64,000 nt of DNA from Moraxella osloensis (GCF_001553955.1 NZ_CP014234.1:434001-498000), one strand, 5' to 3'. Shown: positions 43,033 through 52,891, numbered from the stretch's first letter. The notes: generated by a model from the sequence alone, not told the origin. Numbers and translations are program-made.

Positions 43033-45633
43033 TTAGGTAAGCTGTGCTACGTTAATTTTATTTGCTTCTTCAGTATACTCGCTCATACGGTCGAAGTTTA
43101 AATATTTGTAGATATCGGCTGACATGCTGTTGAGCTTACCAGCATATTGTTGGTATTCTTCATTGGTAGGTAGCTTACCAAGTACCGCAGCCACCGACGC
43201 CAACTCAGCAGAAGCCAAGTACACGTTGGCACCTTGACCTAAACGGTTCGGGAAGTTACGTGTCGAAGTTGATACAGCCGTTGATTTTGGTGCAATACGC
43301 GCTTGGTTACCCATACACAGTGAACAACCCGGCATTTCAGTACGTGCGCCCGCTTGTGCATAGACATTGTATAGACCTTCATCCATCAATTGGCGTGCAT
43401 CCATTTTAGTGGGTGGTGCAATCCATAGACGTGTGGTTAAGCTACCCGCAGGTACTTCTTTGAGCAACGCGCCCGCTGCACGGAAGTGACCGATGTTGGT
43501 CATACATGAACCGATGAATACTTCATCAATCTTGTCGCCGGCAACGTCTGACAAGGTCTTGGCGTCATCTGGGTCGTTTGGACAGCAAAGAATCGGTTCT
43601 TTGATGGCGCTCATATCGATAGTGATGTCAGCGGCATATTCTGCGTCTGCATCAGCGCGTAATAATGTTGGGTTGGCAAGCCATGCCTCCATACCTTTGA
43701 TACGGCGTGCAATGGTACGGGCATCGCCATAACCTTCAGAAATCATCCATTTGAGTAGGGTGATGTTTGATGTTAGATATTCTTTTACTGATTCTTCAGA
43801 CAGGGTGATAGTACAACCTGCGGCTGAACGTTCGGCAGAGGCATCTGATAATTCGAATGCTTGTTCAACGGTTAAGTTTTCTAAACCTTCGATTTCTAGG
43901 ATACGACCGTTAAATACGTTTTTCTTACCGGCTTTTTCAACGGTCAATAAACCTTCTTTAATGGCTTGGTAAGGAATCGCATGTACCAAGTCACGCAAGG
44001 TGATACCAGGCTGCATTTCACCGACAAAACGCACACGAACTGATTCTGGCATATCTAATGGCATTACGCCGGTTGCTGCAGCAAACGCCACGAGACCTGA
44101 ACCTGCTGGGAACGAAATACCCATTGGAAAGCGGGTATGTGAGTCGCCACCTGTACCCACGGTATCAGGCAATAGCATACGGTTTAACCATGAGTGAATA
44201 ATACCATCACCTGGACGTAATGATACACCGCCACGGTTCATGATAAAGTCAGGCAGTGTGTGCTGAGTTTCTATGTCGATTGGTTTTGGATAGGCTGCGG
44301 TATGACAGAATGATTGCATGACCAAATCTGCAGAGAAGCCTAGACAAGCCAAGTCTTTTAATTCGTCACGGGTCATAGGACCTGTGGTATCTTGCGAACC
44401 CACGGTGGTCATTTTTGGCTCACAGTAGGCACCCGGACGAACACCTTCTACGCCACAAGCTTTACCAACCATTTTTTGCGCTAAAGTATAGCCTTTACCA
44501 GTATCGACAGGTTGTTCTGGTTTTGCAAAAATGTCAGACGCGCCCAAACCTAGGTATTCACGGGCTTTGTTGGTCAAGCCACGACCTATGATCAATGGAA
44601 TACGACCACCGGCACGCACTTCATCGAGCAGCGTTGGTGATTTTAATTCAAAAGTCGCAAGCACTTCGTCAGAATCATGTTTGGTGATTTTGCCGTCATA
44701 GGGGTAGATATCAAATACATCACCCATGTTAAGTTTGCTAACATCCACTTCGATAGGTAATGAGCCCGCATCTTCCAGGGTGTTGAAGAAAATCGGTGCG
44801 ATTTTACCGCCCAATACCAGGCCGCCGGCACGTTTGTTTGGCACGCCTTTGATGTCGTCACCCATTAACCACAATACGGAGTTGGTCGCTGATTTACGGC
44901 TTGAACCGGTACCGACCACGTCACCCACATATGCCAGTGGAATACCGTCTTTTTTCATCTCTTCGATTTGTTTCATCGGACCAATCACGCCGTCTTGGTC
45001 TGGCACAATGCCTTCACGCGCATTTTTTAGCATCGCTAATGCGTGTAGGGGGATGTCTGGACGTGACCATGCATCTTGGGCAGGTGACAAATCATCGGTG
45101 TTGGTTTCACCGGTGACTTTGAAGGCTTTGTAAGTGGCTTTTTTTGGCACTTCTGGACGGCTGGTGAACCATTCAGCGTTTGCCCAAGATTGTAACACCT
45201 CTTTGGCCACTTCATTGCCCGCTTCCGCTTTTTCAGTGACATCATTGAAGGCATCAAATACCAGTAAGGTTTTTTTCAGCGCATCGCCCGCAGCTTTCGC
45301 CAATTCTTTGTCGTCTAATGCTTGAATTAATGGTTCAACGTTGTAACCACCTTGCATATAACCCAGTAACTCAATCGCTTTTAGTTTTGAAATCAGCGGA
45401 GAAGTGGTTTCGCCTCTAACGATGGCTGCTAGAAATGCTGCTTTAACATACGCTGCTTGGTCAACCCCAGGTGGAATACGGTTTTCTAATAAGTCTACAA
45501 GTGTTTCTTCTTCACCCGCTGGTGGATTTTTTAATAGTTCAACCAACTCAGCCGTTTGCTGTTCGTTAAGTGGCTGTGGCACAATACCCTGTGCCGCACG
45601 ATTTTCGACGTGTTTACGATAGTTCTCTAGCAT
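43033..45633 (-). CDS. acnB: Aconitate hydratase B
   Basis: Interconverts citrate and isocitrate in the TCA cycle; [4Fe-4S] enzyme. The protein is 866 residues, the usual length for AcnB. The N-terminal HEAT-like domain (to about 160) and swivel domain precede the catalytic core. Cluster-binding Cys are in [14 protein letters not shown] and [13 protein letters not shown]. Other core blocks are [20 protein letters not shown] and [19 protein letters not shown]. The ATG at 45633 has a GAGG ribosome binding site. It is a single-gene unit with its own promoter and terminator. Confidence 0.97.
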   Translation of the reverse strand: MLENYRKHVENRAAQGIVPQPLNEQQTAELVELLKNPPAGEEETLVDLLENRIPPGVDQAAYVKAAFLAAIVRGETTSPLISKLKAIELLGYMQGGYNVEPLIQALDDKELAKAAGDALKKTLLVFDAFNDVTEKAEAGNEVAKEVLQSWANAEWFTSRPEVPKKATYKAFKVTGETNTDDLSPAQDAWSRPDIPLHALAMLKNAREGIVPDQDGVIGPMKQIEEMKKDGIPLAYVGDVVGTGSSRKSATNSVLWLMGDDIKGVPNKRAGGLVLGGKIAPIFFNTLEDAGSLPIEVDVSKLNMGDVFDIYPYDGKITKHDSDEVLATFELKSPTLLDEVRAGGRIPLIIGRGLTNKAREYLGLGASDIFAKPEQPVDTGKGYTLAQKMVGKACGVEGVRPGAYCEPKMTTVGSQDTTGPMTRDELKDLACLGFSADLVMQSFCHTAAYPKPIDIETQHTLPDFIMNRGGVSLRPGDGIIHSWLNRMLLPDTVGTGGDSHTRFPMGISFPAGSGLVAFAAATGVMPLDMPESVRVRFVGEMQPGITLRDLVHAIPYQAIKEGLLTVEKAGKKNVFNGRILEIEGLENLTVEQAFELSDASAERSAAGCTITLSEESVKEYLTSNITLLKWMISEGYGDARTIARRIKGMEAWLANPTLLRADADAEYAADITIDMSAIKEPILCCPNDPDDAKTLSDVAGDKIDEVFIGSCMTNIGHFRAAGALLKEVPAGSLTTRLWIAPPTKMDARQLMDEGLYNVYAQAGARTEMPGCSLCMGNQARIAPKSTAVSTSTRNFPNRLGQGANVYLASAELASVAAVLGKLPTNEEYQQYAGKLNSMSADIYKYLNFDRMSEYTEEANKINVAQLT

Positions 45634-45760
45634 GAATCGTCCTCATAGTCATGTAAGATTATTGTGTTAACCATGCGTCTGAGAGCCCTCTTCACAACAC
45701 AGTTGAATTTTGAAATGGCTACTAGCCAGCATGGCTTTTGCTAAAAAATTTAACCCTTCT

Positions 45761-45789
45761 AATATACTTGAAATGGGATGAAATGTTAA
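45761..45789 (-). promoter_or_regulatory. Promoter of acnB
   Basis: On the minus strand TTAACA (complement of 45784-45789) and TATATT (complement of 45761-45766) with a 17-bp spacer; the leader would be about 120 nt. Confidence 0.6.
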
Positions 45790-45968
45790 TGAGAAAATAC
45801 GTTTTTGTTAACATAGCCATTATTTTTTAAAAAAATAGCCCAATAATTTTTAATAAATGCGTTTGGGCCGATTGTCGCTTTTTTACTATGATACAAAATA
45901 ACTTTGGCTGTGTACTTTAAACCACAAAGCTTATCCCAAAATAGTTTAAATTCGTCAGCCTAGATTTC

Positions 45969-45977
45969 TGTTATAAT
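45969..45977 (+). promoter_or_regulatory. Extended -10 promoter of lipA
   Basis: TGTTATAAT is an extended -10 (TGN plus TATAAT) 46 bp before the lipA ATG; the -35 side is weak. Confidence 0.55.
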
Positions 45978-46022
45978 AACCCCCTAAAATATGCTAAGTG
46001 AATTCAAGGATTAATCATAGCA

Positions 46023-47096
46023 ATGACCGACACTGTACAAACTTTTGCCCCTTCAACGCCGCACACCGATAGACCCATCGCTCGCGACAAGCCAAAACGT
46101 CCTGAAGTGGGTGAAAAACTACGTGGCCATGATAAAGTTGCCCGTATTCCGATTAAAATCATTCCAACGGTAGAAACCCCAAAAAAACCTGACTGGATTC
46201 GCGTCAAGCTGTCATCGCCGAGTGAAGTGGCGCGCATTAAATCAACCTTGCGTGAACAAAAGCTGTATACGGTGTGTGAAGAAGCGGCTTGCCCTAACCT
46301 ACCCCAATGTTTTGGTGATGGCACCGCGACCTTTATGATTATGGGAGATATTTGTACCCGTCGCTGCCCATTTTGTGATGTGGCGCATGGTCGCCCCAAT
46401 GCGCTCGATGAGCTTGAGCCGATTCACACCGCTGAGACCATTGCCGGTTTAGGGTTAAAATATGCAGTGATTACCTCGGTTGACCGAGATGATTTGCGTG
46501 ACGGTGGCGCTCAGCATTTTGCCAATGTCATTAAAGAATCTCGTCAGTTAAGCCCTAATTGTTTGATTGAGATTTTAGTCCCTGACTTTCGCGGCCGTGA
46601 ACAAGTGGCACTTGATATCTTGAGTGACACAGCGCCTGATGTGTTTAACCACAATATCGAAACCGTGCCACGTTTGTATAAAGCGTTTCGCCCGGGGTCG
46701 GATTATCAGCATTCATTACAGTTGTTAAAAGATTACAAAGCGCGTCGCCCTGATATCGTCACCAAATGTGGTTTTATGGTGGGTCTTGGCGAGACCGAAG
46801 AAGAGGTTTATGCTTTACTTAATGATTTAAAGGCGCATGATGTTGATTTAATTACCATCGGTCAATATTTGCAGCCAAGCAAATCGCATGCCCCAGTTGA
46901 TAGATTTGTGCATCCTGATGAATTCGACCGTTATACGGCACACGGTAAAAAATTGGGCTTTGCAAATATTTGGGCAGGTCCGATGGTGCGCTCAAGCTAT
47001 TTTGCCGATCGTCAATATTATGGTGAGCCTTGCCCGCGCCCTACCCGTGGTGCCAATCCGTTATCAGAAGCGGATATGAAAAAATCAGGCTGTTGA
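46023..47096 (+). CDS. lipA: Lipoyl synthase
   Basis: Radical-SAM enzyme that inserts two sulfurs into octanoyl groups on E2 and GcvH proteins. The protein is 357 residues, with an N-terminal extension of about 40 residues over E. coli LipA. The auxiliary cluster motif is [14 protein letters not shown], the radical-SAM motif [17 protein letters not shown], and the later blocks [29 protein letters not shown] and the C-terminal [12 protein letters not shown] complete the family. No lipB neighbour is present here. Confidence 0.96.
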   Translation: MTDTVQTFAPSTPHTDRPIARDKPKRPEVGEKLRGHDKVARIPIKIIPTVETPKKPDWIRVKLSSPSEVARIKSTLREQKLYTVCEEAACPNLPQCFGDGTATFMIMGDICTRRCPFCDVAHGRPNALDELEPIHTAETIAGLGLKYAVITSVDRDDLRDGGAQHFANVIKESRQLSPNCLIEILVPDFRGREQVALDILSDTAPDVFNHNIETVPRLYKAFRPGSDYQHSLQLLKDYKARRPDIVTKCGFMVGLGETEEEVYALLNDLKAHDVDLITIGQYLQPSKSHAPVDRFVHPDEFDRYTAHGKKLGFANIWAGPMVRSSYFADRQYYGEPCPRPTRGANPLSEADMKKSGC

Positions 47097-47143
47097 TTTG
47101 TGCGTTGATATGTGCATTGATTTGTGAATTGGTGCATTGATTT

Positions 47144-47168
47144 AAAGCCGTCATTAGACGGCTTTTTT
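47144..47168 (+). terminator. Terminator of lipA
   Basis: Stem AAAGCCGTC / GACGGCTTT with loop ATTA, then T-run. It is preceded by a TTGAT-rich repeated stretch (47100-47143). Confidence 0.88.
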
Positions 47169-47206
47169 ATGCTACATTATAAAATAATACTCACAGGAAA
47201 TTTGCG

Positions 47207-48094
47207 ATGAATAACAACTACACATTCTATCTGCCTAAAGTGACGCCGGTTGCCACCTTGCTAATCGTACATGGCATGGCAGAACACCAAGGGCGCTACC
47301 AACCTTTTGCGCAATTTTTGGCAAACCATGATATTGCGGTGTTGACGTTTGACCATTTAGGCCATGGACAGCAAGCCTATGATAATGGTTGCTTAGGCTA
47401 TATGGGTAACCCCAATCCTGCTGAGTTGATGATTGACCATGTGATGGCGCATGCACAGTTAATCGCTGAAAAATATCCTGATATCCCCCATTTTATCTTG
47501 GGTCACAGTATGGGGTCATTTATCGTTCGCTGTATTTTGCAGCGCTATGGTGAGCAATTTGCGGGCGCAATAATTATGGGCACCTCAGATTTTAATCCGT
47601 TGGTAAACTTGTTTGTCCCTGTGACCAAAAACCTGAATCACTTTTCCACGCGGCGCACCAATCCGGTATTGGATAAGATTTTAAAACAATTTAATAACCT
47701 ACCCTTTAGAAAAGAACCCGATTTACAAGGGTTTAATTGGCTCAATTCAGATCCTAAGCAAGTAAAAGCCTACCTTGATGACAAGCTTTGCGGCTTTCAG
47801 TTTACCAATAATGGCTATTTTGCGCTCATGTCGTTGATGCAAGCAGGCACCAATAAGCATTGGTATCAACAAGTACCCAGGCAGTTACCGCTGCTATTTG
47901 TCAGCGGAAAAGATGACCCTGTTGGGCAGATGGGAAAAGGCATTCCGCGTATTGTTAAACGTTTGCAACAAAATAATTTTGCCTCGGTGAGCATGCAGCA
48001 ATATGAAGCGATGCGTCACGAAATCTTGCTAGAGCCTAATCACCAACAAGTTTATGACGATATTTTGGCTTGGCTCACTCACCATATCCATTAG
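47207..48094 (+). CDS. Alpha/beta hydrolase, monoacylglycerol lipase type
   Basis: A 295-residue soluble hydrolase. Motifs: LLIVHGMAEHQGRYQPFAQF (oxyanion hole and the HGxxEHxxRY box of this family), LTFDHLGHGQQ, the nucleophile elbow ILGHSMGSFIVR (Ser), the Asp in FVSGKDDPVGQMG and the His in YEAMRHEILLEPN. It resembles the PldB/lysophospholipase group. It probably cleaves acyl-glycerols or lysophospholipids. It stands alone between lipA and the Hsp15 gene. Confidence 0.88.
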   Translation: MNNNYTFYLPKVTPVATLLIVHGMAEHQGRYQPFAQFLANHDIAVLTFDHLGHGQQAYDNGCLGYMGNPNPAELMIDHVMAHAQLIAEKYPDIPHFILGHSMGSFIVRCILQRYGEQFAGAIIMGTSDFNPLVNLFVPVTKNLNHFSTRRTNPVLDKILKQFNNLPFRKEPDLQGFNWLNSDPKQVKAYLDDKLCGFQFTNNGYFALMSLMQAGTNKHWYQQVPRQLPLLFVSGKDDPVGQMGKGIPRIVKRLQQNNFASVSMQQYEAMRHEILLEPNHQQVYDDILAWLTHHIH

Positions 48095-48290
48095 CTTAAC
48101 CCCCCTGAGTCTTACTAATAAGTCTGACTTTTCAGTGTTTAAGCAGCGTATTATAACTGTCATGATGAATAGACTATTAGCCGCGTTTTGACACGCCAGT
48201 TGCTTGTTACAAATATCGATGTGGTGTATTGAAAGATTCTAAAAAACAACCATTTAATCTAAAGTTATTGATGCAGTGAAGTTATAGGAA

Positions 48291-48725
48291 ATGTCATTGA
48301 GTACAACTGATAAAATTAAAGTGCGTTTAGATAAATGGCTATGGGCAGCAAGGTTTTATAAAACTCGCACCCTAGCCAAGGAAGCGATTGAATCGGGACG
48401 GGTCCACCATTTTGGCAATCGCGTGAAGGTTAGTAAAGAAATAGCGGTGGGCGATGAATTGACGATTCGTCAAGGGTCAGCCAATCATTACACCCAAAAG
48501 ACGGTCAAGGTGCTAGCGCTGTCTGAAGTGCGTGGCAATGCCACTGCCGCCAGTGTGCTTTATCAGGAGACCGATGCCAGTATCAGTCAACGAGAATTTT
48601 TCAGCGAACAGAAAAAACTTGCCAATCTTGCCCGCCCCGATCATCGCCCAAATAAAAAACAGCGTCGTCAGCTGAGCCGCTTTAGGGATATTAACCATTT
48701 TGGCAGTGATGAAGAAGGTTTTTAA
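48291..48725 (+). CDS. hslR: Hsp15-type S4 RNA-binding protein
   Basis: A 144-residue protein with an S4 domain at residues 10-70 (VRLDKWLWAARFYKTRTLAKE, then GRVHHFGNRVKVSKEI) and a basic C-terminus (RPDHRPNKKQRRQLSRFRD). Hsp15 binds stalled 50S subunits carrying a nascent chain. Length and motif fit E. coli HslR (133 residues). It stands alone with no clear promoter element recognised. Confidence 0.9.
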   Translation: MSLSTTDKIKVRLDKWLWAARFYKTRTLAKEAIESGRVHHFGNRVKVSKEIAVGDELTIRQGSANHYTQKTVKVLALSEVRGNATAASVLYQETDASISQREFFSEQKKLANLARPDHRPNKKQRRQLSRFRDINHFGSDEEGF

Positions 48726-48850
48726 TTGGCTGTCATGGGGTCATAAAAATCCCGATTTTCTCTGTGATATTTCGTTATAATAAGCACTTTATCATTGCAC
48801 TAGTCATTGCACTAGCGATGAGCACCTCTGCCGATTATTAACGATATTTT

Positions 48851-49960
48851 ATGACCAATTTTTTTGAACCAAACCCTGCGCAGGCGAATGCTAGCTATGT
48901 AGATATTAGCGCATACAATACTATGGCATTAGCCTGTCAAGCCAAACAATTCATTCGTTTAACTCATCTGTCTGATATTGAGCCCACTTTTAAGCAACTG
49001 GCAGCCCATCAACAAGCGTTTATTGTGCTATCTAATGGTAGTAATATCATTTTGCCCGAAGTGTTGGACGCGGTTGTCGTGTCACCCAGTCTTCAAGGTA
49101 AAACTATCCTGTCTGAAGATAGCCAAACGATAACACTTGAGGTGATGGCTGGCGAGGATTGGCATACGCTCGTGGTAGACACGGTCCATCAAGGCTGGTA
49201 TGGACTGGAGAATTTGGCGTTAATCCCAAGCTGGGTGGGTGGCAGTCCCGTGCAAAACATCGGTGCGTATGGGGTACAAGCTGAAGATGTGATAGACAGT
49301 GTAAAAGCGTTTCATATACCGAGTTTAACGTGGCATCATCTAAGCAAATCTGATTGCGAGTTTAGCTACCGTGACAGCTTGTTTAAACAGCAAGCAGGAC
49401 AGTGGCTCATTACTAGCGTCATTTTTACCCTCAGTAAAACCGCCAAACCCAATACCCAGTATGGGGATGTGGCAAAAGTTGCACAGCACTATGCAAGCCA
49501 AGCCGGTCGCGATGAAGTCACACCCGTGGATACCATGAATGCCATCATCGACATTCGTCAAAGTAAACTGCCCGATACCAATGACTTGCCAAATTGTGGC
49601 AGCTTTTTTAAAAACCCCATCGTCGCCAAATCTCAAGTTGACCAGTTACTGCAGAGCTATCCCAATCTGGTGCATTATCCTGTCAAAGATGCCCAAGGCA
49701 ATTTGACTGATTACTGCAAAGTTGCGGCTGGCTGGCTTATTGACCAATCAGGGCTTAAGGGTAAAGGCATTGCGCCGATTTTAACCCATGTGAAACAAGC
49801 CCTAGTGTTGACTAACCATGCGCCAAACGTTGCGACGCAAGGTGATGTTGCCAAAAGTATGCAATTTATACAAGAGACTGTACTGGATAAATTTGGGATA
49901 AAATTGGAAGCTGAACCGGTTTGGATTGAATCTGATGGTAGCATTCGCCAAGCTCATTAG
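48851..49960 (+). CDS. murB: UDP-N-acetylenolpyruvoylglucosamine reductase
   Basis: FAD-dependent reduction that completes UDP-MurNAc for peptidoglycan. A 369-residue type I MurB (E. coli 342). FAD-binding residues lie in FIVLSNGSNIILPE and NLALIPSWVGGSPVQNIGAYG; the proton-donor Ser is in LPNCGSFFKNPIV, and the conserved Glu in KLEAEPVWIES. An extra N-terminal stretch of about 12 residues is present. The end overlaps the following YdcF-type gene by 26 bp, suggesting translational coupling. Confidence 0.96.
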   Translation: MTNFFEPNPAQANASYVDISAYNTMALACQAKQFIRLTHLSDIEPTFKQLAAHQQAFIVLSNGSNIILPEVLDAVVVSPSLQGKTILSEDSQTITLEVMAGEDWHTLVVDTVHQGWYGLENLALIPSWVGGSPVQNIGAYGVQAEDVIDSVKAFHIPSLTWHHLSKSDCEFSYRDSLFKQQAGQWLITSVIFTLSKTAKPNTQYGDVAKVAQHYASQAGRDEVTPVDTMNAIIDIRQSKLPDTNDLPNCGSFFKNPIVAKSQVDQLLQSYPNLVHYPVKDAQGNLTDYCKVAAGWLIDQSGLKGKGIAPILTHVKQALVLTNHAPNVATQGDVAKSMQFIQETVLDKFGIKLEAEPVWIESDGSIRQAH

Positions 49961-50612
49961 TTATCTTGAGCGATTTTTTTCAACCATCAAACGGATTTTG
50001 ACCGTTGTTGTATTGGTGGGGTGTTTAATCACACTCAGTTTTTTCACCCCGCTGTTTTCTACCATGGTATTGTTTATGTTAGACTGCTATCGCCTGCCAG
50101 AATCAGCAGTGAGCGTCAATCCTGCAACGGCGATTGTGGTGTTAGGTGGCGGATTAACCAATAATCAGCAAAATGAGATTGTGATTAATCAATTTACCGA
50201 AGGTCGATTGATTAAAGCCAGCCAAGTGTATCAGCAGACTGGCTTACCCATCATCGTCAGTGGTAAGGAGGCGCCATGGATGGCAAAATGGCTGCAAAAA
50301 AAAGGCATTATGTGGGTCGTGGCAGAAAAAAACAGCTTTAACACCTGTCAGAATGCCAAATTTACCGCAGAAATGGTCAATGTCAAACAGGTAATTTTAG
50401 TAACCGATGCGTATCATATGAACCGCTCAAGAAGGCAGTTTGCTATCAACGGCGTGGCTACTGTCCCAAGTGTCGCCCCTTTACCAAAGGCAAATGATTG
50501 GCAGCATTTTGATCAGAATCTGCAGCACTCAAGACGCGCTTTGTATGAATTGCTGGCATTCGCTCGCGATCTTGTCAAACCCCAATACGACTGCCAACCG
50601 ACCAATAAATAA
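49935..50612 (+). CDS. YdcF/ElyC-like DUF218 membrane protein
   Basis: The ATG at 49935 (MVAFAKLISYL) is the likely start, overlapping the murB end by 26 bp; an in-frame TTG lies 9 bp earlier. About 225 residues: one or two N-terminal membrane segments (VVVLVGCLITLSFFTPLFSTMVLF) and a DUF218 domain with TAIVVLGGGLTNN, LIKASQVYQQTGLPIIVSG, NTCQNAKFTAEMV and LVTDAYHMNRSRRQF. ElyC relatives affect envelope polysaccharide carrier use; overlap with murB fits a cell-wall link, but this is an inference. Confidence 0.85.
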   Translation: MVAFAKLISYLERFFSTIKRILTVVVLVGCLITLSFFTPLFSTMVLFMLDCYRLPESAVSVNPATAIVVLGGGLTNNQQNEIVINQFTEGRLIKASQVYQQTGLPIIVSGKEAPWMAKWLQKKGIMWVVAEKNSFNTCQNAKFTAEMVNVKQVILVTDAYHMNRSRRQFAINGVATVPSVAPLPKANDWQHFDQNLQHSRRALYELLAFARDLVKPQYDCQPTNK

Positions 50613-50613
50613 G

Positions 50614-50937
50614 TTATTTTTGAATCTCTACATTGGTGTAGCCAGCTGATTGCAAAGCAGATTTGGCTTGTTGGGCACGACTGCCGCCACGGCTATATAC
50701 TTTAATGGTATCTGATTTGGCAATGCCTTGCGCCGTTATTTTGGCAAGCAATTCATTGTGTGGAATATTAATGGCACCTGCGGGATGATTCACAGAATAC
50801 TCCTCTGGGGTACGCACATCAATGAGCACCGTCGCAGCGTTTGCTGTTGGCATCAATAACGCACCAACCATAACAGCCGCGCCTAAGGCAAGCAACTGTT
50901 TTTTTGAAAGCTTAAAGATTTTAGGCATCAACATCAT
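50614..50937 (-). CDS. Exported rhodanese-like protein without the catalytic cysteine
   Basis: 107 residues with an N-terminal signal peptide (KKQLLALGAAVMVGALLMPT ending ANA-A) and a small single rhodanese domain: VLIDVRTPEEYSVNHPAGAI, NIPHNELLAKI, KVYSRGGSRAQQAKSALQ and GYTNVEIQK. The active loop of catalytic members is CRxGxR; here Ser replaces Cys (YSRGGSRA). So sulfurtransferase activity by the usual mechanism is not expected, and it may bind or sense something in the periplasm. PspE-like in layout. No operon partner is evident. Confidence 0.85.
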   Translation of the reverse strand: MMLMPKIFKLSKKQLLALGAAVMVGALLMPTANAATVLIDVRTPEEYSVNHPAGAINIPHNELLAKITAQGIAKSDTIKVYSRGGSRAQQAKSALQSAGYTNVEIQK

Positions 50938-51215
50938 AATTTCCTTGTAGAATTTTGAGTTTTAAAACCAAGTTAAACCTCAATGTTTAACCCACTATGA
51001 TTATAGCATTCATTGTTCGCACTCAAATCACTGAGTTGCTTTGATTTGCAACCCATGTGTTTTTTTTGTAAGCATACCAAAGGCTATTTGATTGCTGCTA
51101 TTTAATTACTAGTGCAACACTGCGACATTTTGCCGCATTTATTTATGCCAAAATAAGCGTATAATGGTTTTTTAAACTTAATTCGTTTGTTTACGCCAAG
51201 TAATGGGGATGCGCG

Positions 51216-51446
51216 ATGCAAAGCATGTATTTTTTGATTCCTATTAGTTTAGTGCTATTTGTATTGGGTATTTTTGCCATTTATTACGCCATCAAATCAC
51301 GCCAATTTGACGATTTGGACAATGAATCTCAGCGGGTCATTTTGGATGACAGACAATTTCGCCGCGAACAATTGGGGCAAAATCCCGCCAAGCCTTCATC
51401 TTCTCAGCCCCCAAAAATACAAGACCCTACTGACGAGCAAAAATAA
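51216..51446 (+). CDS. ccoS: Cytochrome cbb3 oxidase maturation protein CcoS
   Basis: A 76-residue single-span protein: MYFLIPISLVLFVLGIFAIYYAIKSRQFDD (given in parts: FLIPISLVLFVLGIFAIYYA, then IKSRQFDDLDN), followed by a polar tail. CcoS is needed for heme and copper insertion into cbb3 oxidase in relatives. The motif with SRQFDDLD(N/D) is characteristic. The downstream TauE/SafE-type gene is its common neighbour. The rest of the cco operon is not in the window. Confidence 0.9.
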   Translation: MQSMYFLIPISLVLFVLGIFAIYYAIKSRQFDDLDNESQRVILDDRQFRREQLGQNPAKPSSSQPPKIQDPTDEQK

Positions 51447-51536
51447 CGCGTTGGTGTTATTTGTTTTCCTGCTGATTTCTTTCTATTGATTTGTTTACTT
51501 TTTTTGAAAAATTTTTAGACTTTTTTGGAGCATTTT

Positions 51537-52466
51537 ATGACTTGGGCATTATTTTTGGCAGCCTTTAGCATGGGGTTGTTTGGCTCACCGCACTGTCTGG
51601 GGATGTGTGGGGGCATTGTGACAGCTTTTGGGCTGTCTATGCAGCATGTATCGGACAGCAAAAAAAATGGCTTGATTTTGACGTATCATTTGGGGCGCCT
51701 CATCAGTTATGCCTTGCTTGGCTTGATTGCAAGTGTTATTGGGGTGGCAATCTTTCAGTCCATTATGAGTAACAGTGCGCCAAGAATTGTACTGGGTTCG
51801 GTATTGGTGTTGATTGGGCTTGCCATGCTTGGGTTACCGCTGTTTAATCAGTTAGAAAAGTTCGGGATGCGTTTTTGGCAATCGCTTGCCCCAATACGTA
51901 AAAAAGTTTTTCCGATTGATAGTTTTGGTAAAGCCTTGTTTGCTGGCCTGCTGTGGGGATTTTTGCCGTGTGGATTGGTGTATGGTGCGCTCATGATGGC
52001 GATTGCTGGCAACAACATCGCTACAGGGGCGGCTCTGATGTTTGTATTTGGACTGGGCACGATGCCGATGCTCATTGCCACGCAAAAAACTGTGGGGATG
52101 CTACAGTCGAGTATTAAAAATTTTCGCCTTCGCCAAATCAATGGGGTCATTATGATGTTATCTGGGCTTGCGGTGATTTTTATTCCGATGATGATGCACC
52201 AAAATCATAGCCAAGGTTCACATAGTCAAAGTTCACACAGTCATGCCAGTCATACCATGAATGAGAAGAGTATGCACCATGATATGGCGACGATGAATCA
52301 TTCTGCTTCTAATCCTGCTTCTATGACAGCTTCGACTACCATGCCGACTACTATGCCTATGAACCATAATATGAGCCATAACATAAATCACGACATGCAC
52401 AATATGAACGATAAGCACCATGAGATGGCGATGCCTGCCAGCACCAGTACCAGTCATAATCACTAG
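51537..52466 (+). CDS. TauE/SafE-type permease with a His/Met-rich tail (cbb3-linked, copper?)
   Basis: The ATG at 51537 has GGAG 7 bp upstream, so it is preferred to the TTG at 51525; 309 residues. The N-terminus has AFSMGLFGSPHCLGMCGG, the Cys-containing first helix of this group that sits next to cbb3 oxidase genes, followed by five to six membrane segments. From about residue 220 the tail is rich in His and Met (SQGSHSQSSHSHASHTMNE, MHHDMATMNHS, MNHNMSHNINHDMHNMNDKH), which suggests copper binding. Family members of this kind serve copper or respiration assembly. The tail length and composition are notable. Confidence 0.82.
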   Translation: MTWALFLAAFSMGLFGSPHCLGMCGGIVTAFGLSMQHVSDSKKNGLILTYHLGRLISYALLGLIASVIGVAIFQSIMSNSAPRIVLGSVLVLIGLAMLGLPLFNQLEKFGMRFWQSLAPIRKKVFPIDSFGKALFAGLLWGFLPCGLVYGALMMAIAGNNIATGAALMFVFGLGTMPMLIATQKTVGMLQSSIKNFRLRQINGVIMMLSGLAVIFIPMMMHQNHSQGSHSQSSHSHASHTMNEKSMHHDMATMNHSASNPASMTASTTMPTTMPMNHNMSHNINHDMHNMNDKHHEMAMPASTSTSHNH

Positions 52467-52492
52467 TCACTAGTCATTCATTTATATTGCCC

Positions 52493-52529
52493 AAAAAAAC
52501 AAACCTCTTAATCGGTATATTAAGAGGTT
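52493..52529 (-). terminator. Terminator of the 27-codon ORF
   Basis: Perfect 11-bp stem AACCTCTTAAT / ATTAAGAGGTT with loop of six bases; on the minus strand it is followed by a T-rich stretch. It might also slow transcription from the permease gene on the plus strand, but no T-run follows there. Confidence 0.8.
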
Positions 52530-52569
52530 ATCGGTTGCGAATTTTTACGTTTTACGCTTAACTTGCAGT

Positions 52570-52653
52570 TTACATTTCTACCGCGTCATCGCCTTCGTCA
52601 AGATAGATGATATCGGTTTCATATTCAAACGCTTCATTTAACATATCTAACAT
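52570..52653 (-). CDS. Unrecognised small ORF, 27 codons, acidic
   Basis: From ATG at 52653: MLDMLNEAFEYETDIIYL followed by DEGDDAVEM and TAA (52570-52572). A near-ideal ribosome binding site AGGAG sits 6 bp before the start (AGGATAGGAGTAAACA). A terminator follows 41 bp past the stop. The peptide has no signal, is strongly acidic and holds no Cys or His. I do not recognise a family. It could be a small regulator or a leader; the spacing and terminator suggest a free-standing transcript. Confidence 0.5.
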   Translation of the reverse strand: MLDMLNEAFEYETDIIYLDEGDDAVEM

Positions 52654-52891
52654 TGTTTACTCCTATCCTTCTTTATCCAATGATTATGGATTTTTTATTC
52701 ATTTTAAGGCTTTTGCCATTTTTTAGTTGTTTACTTACTGTTTTACGTTATCAATGCAACTTCATAACGTTATGATATTTAACGTGAGTTTGATGACAGT
52801 AGCATGAAATTCCTGTAACAGGAATATAAATTTACAAAAAATTACTTTTATTGAAGCACAATCTAGCTACCGTAAAGGTTTGTCAGTGTCG
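52654..52891. promoter_or_regulatory. Intergenic region upstream of the small ORF, two palindromes
   Basis: About 240 bp with no gene. It has a perfect 12-bp palindrome CATAACGTTATG (52763-52774) and an inverted repeat ATTCCTG-TAA-CAGGAAT (52809-52825). Either could be a protein-binding site controlling the small ORF or the 52892 gene. Confidence 0.45.

Larger units (their letters stand above)
45634..46022. other. Divergent promoter region of acnB and lipA
   Basis: 389 bp without a gene. It holds the acnB promoter (45761-45789, minus strand) and the lipA extended -10 (45969-45977, plus strand). The rest is A+T-rich and shows no other clear element. Confidence 0.6.
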
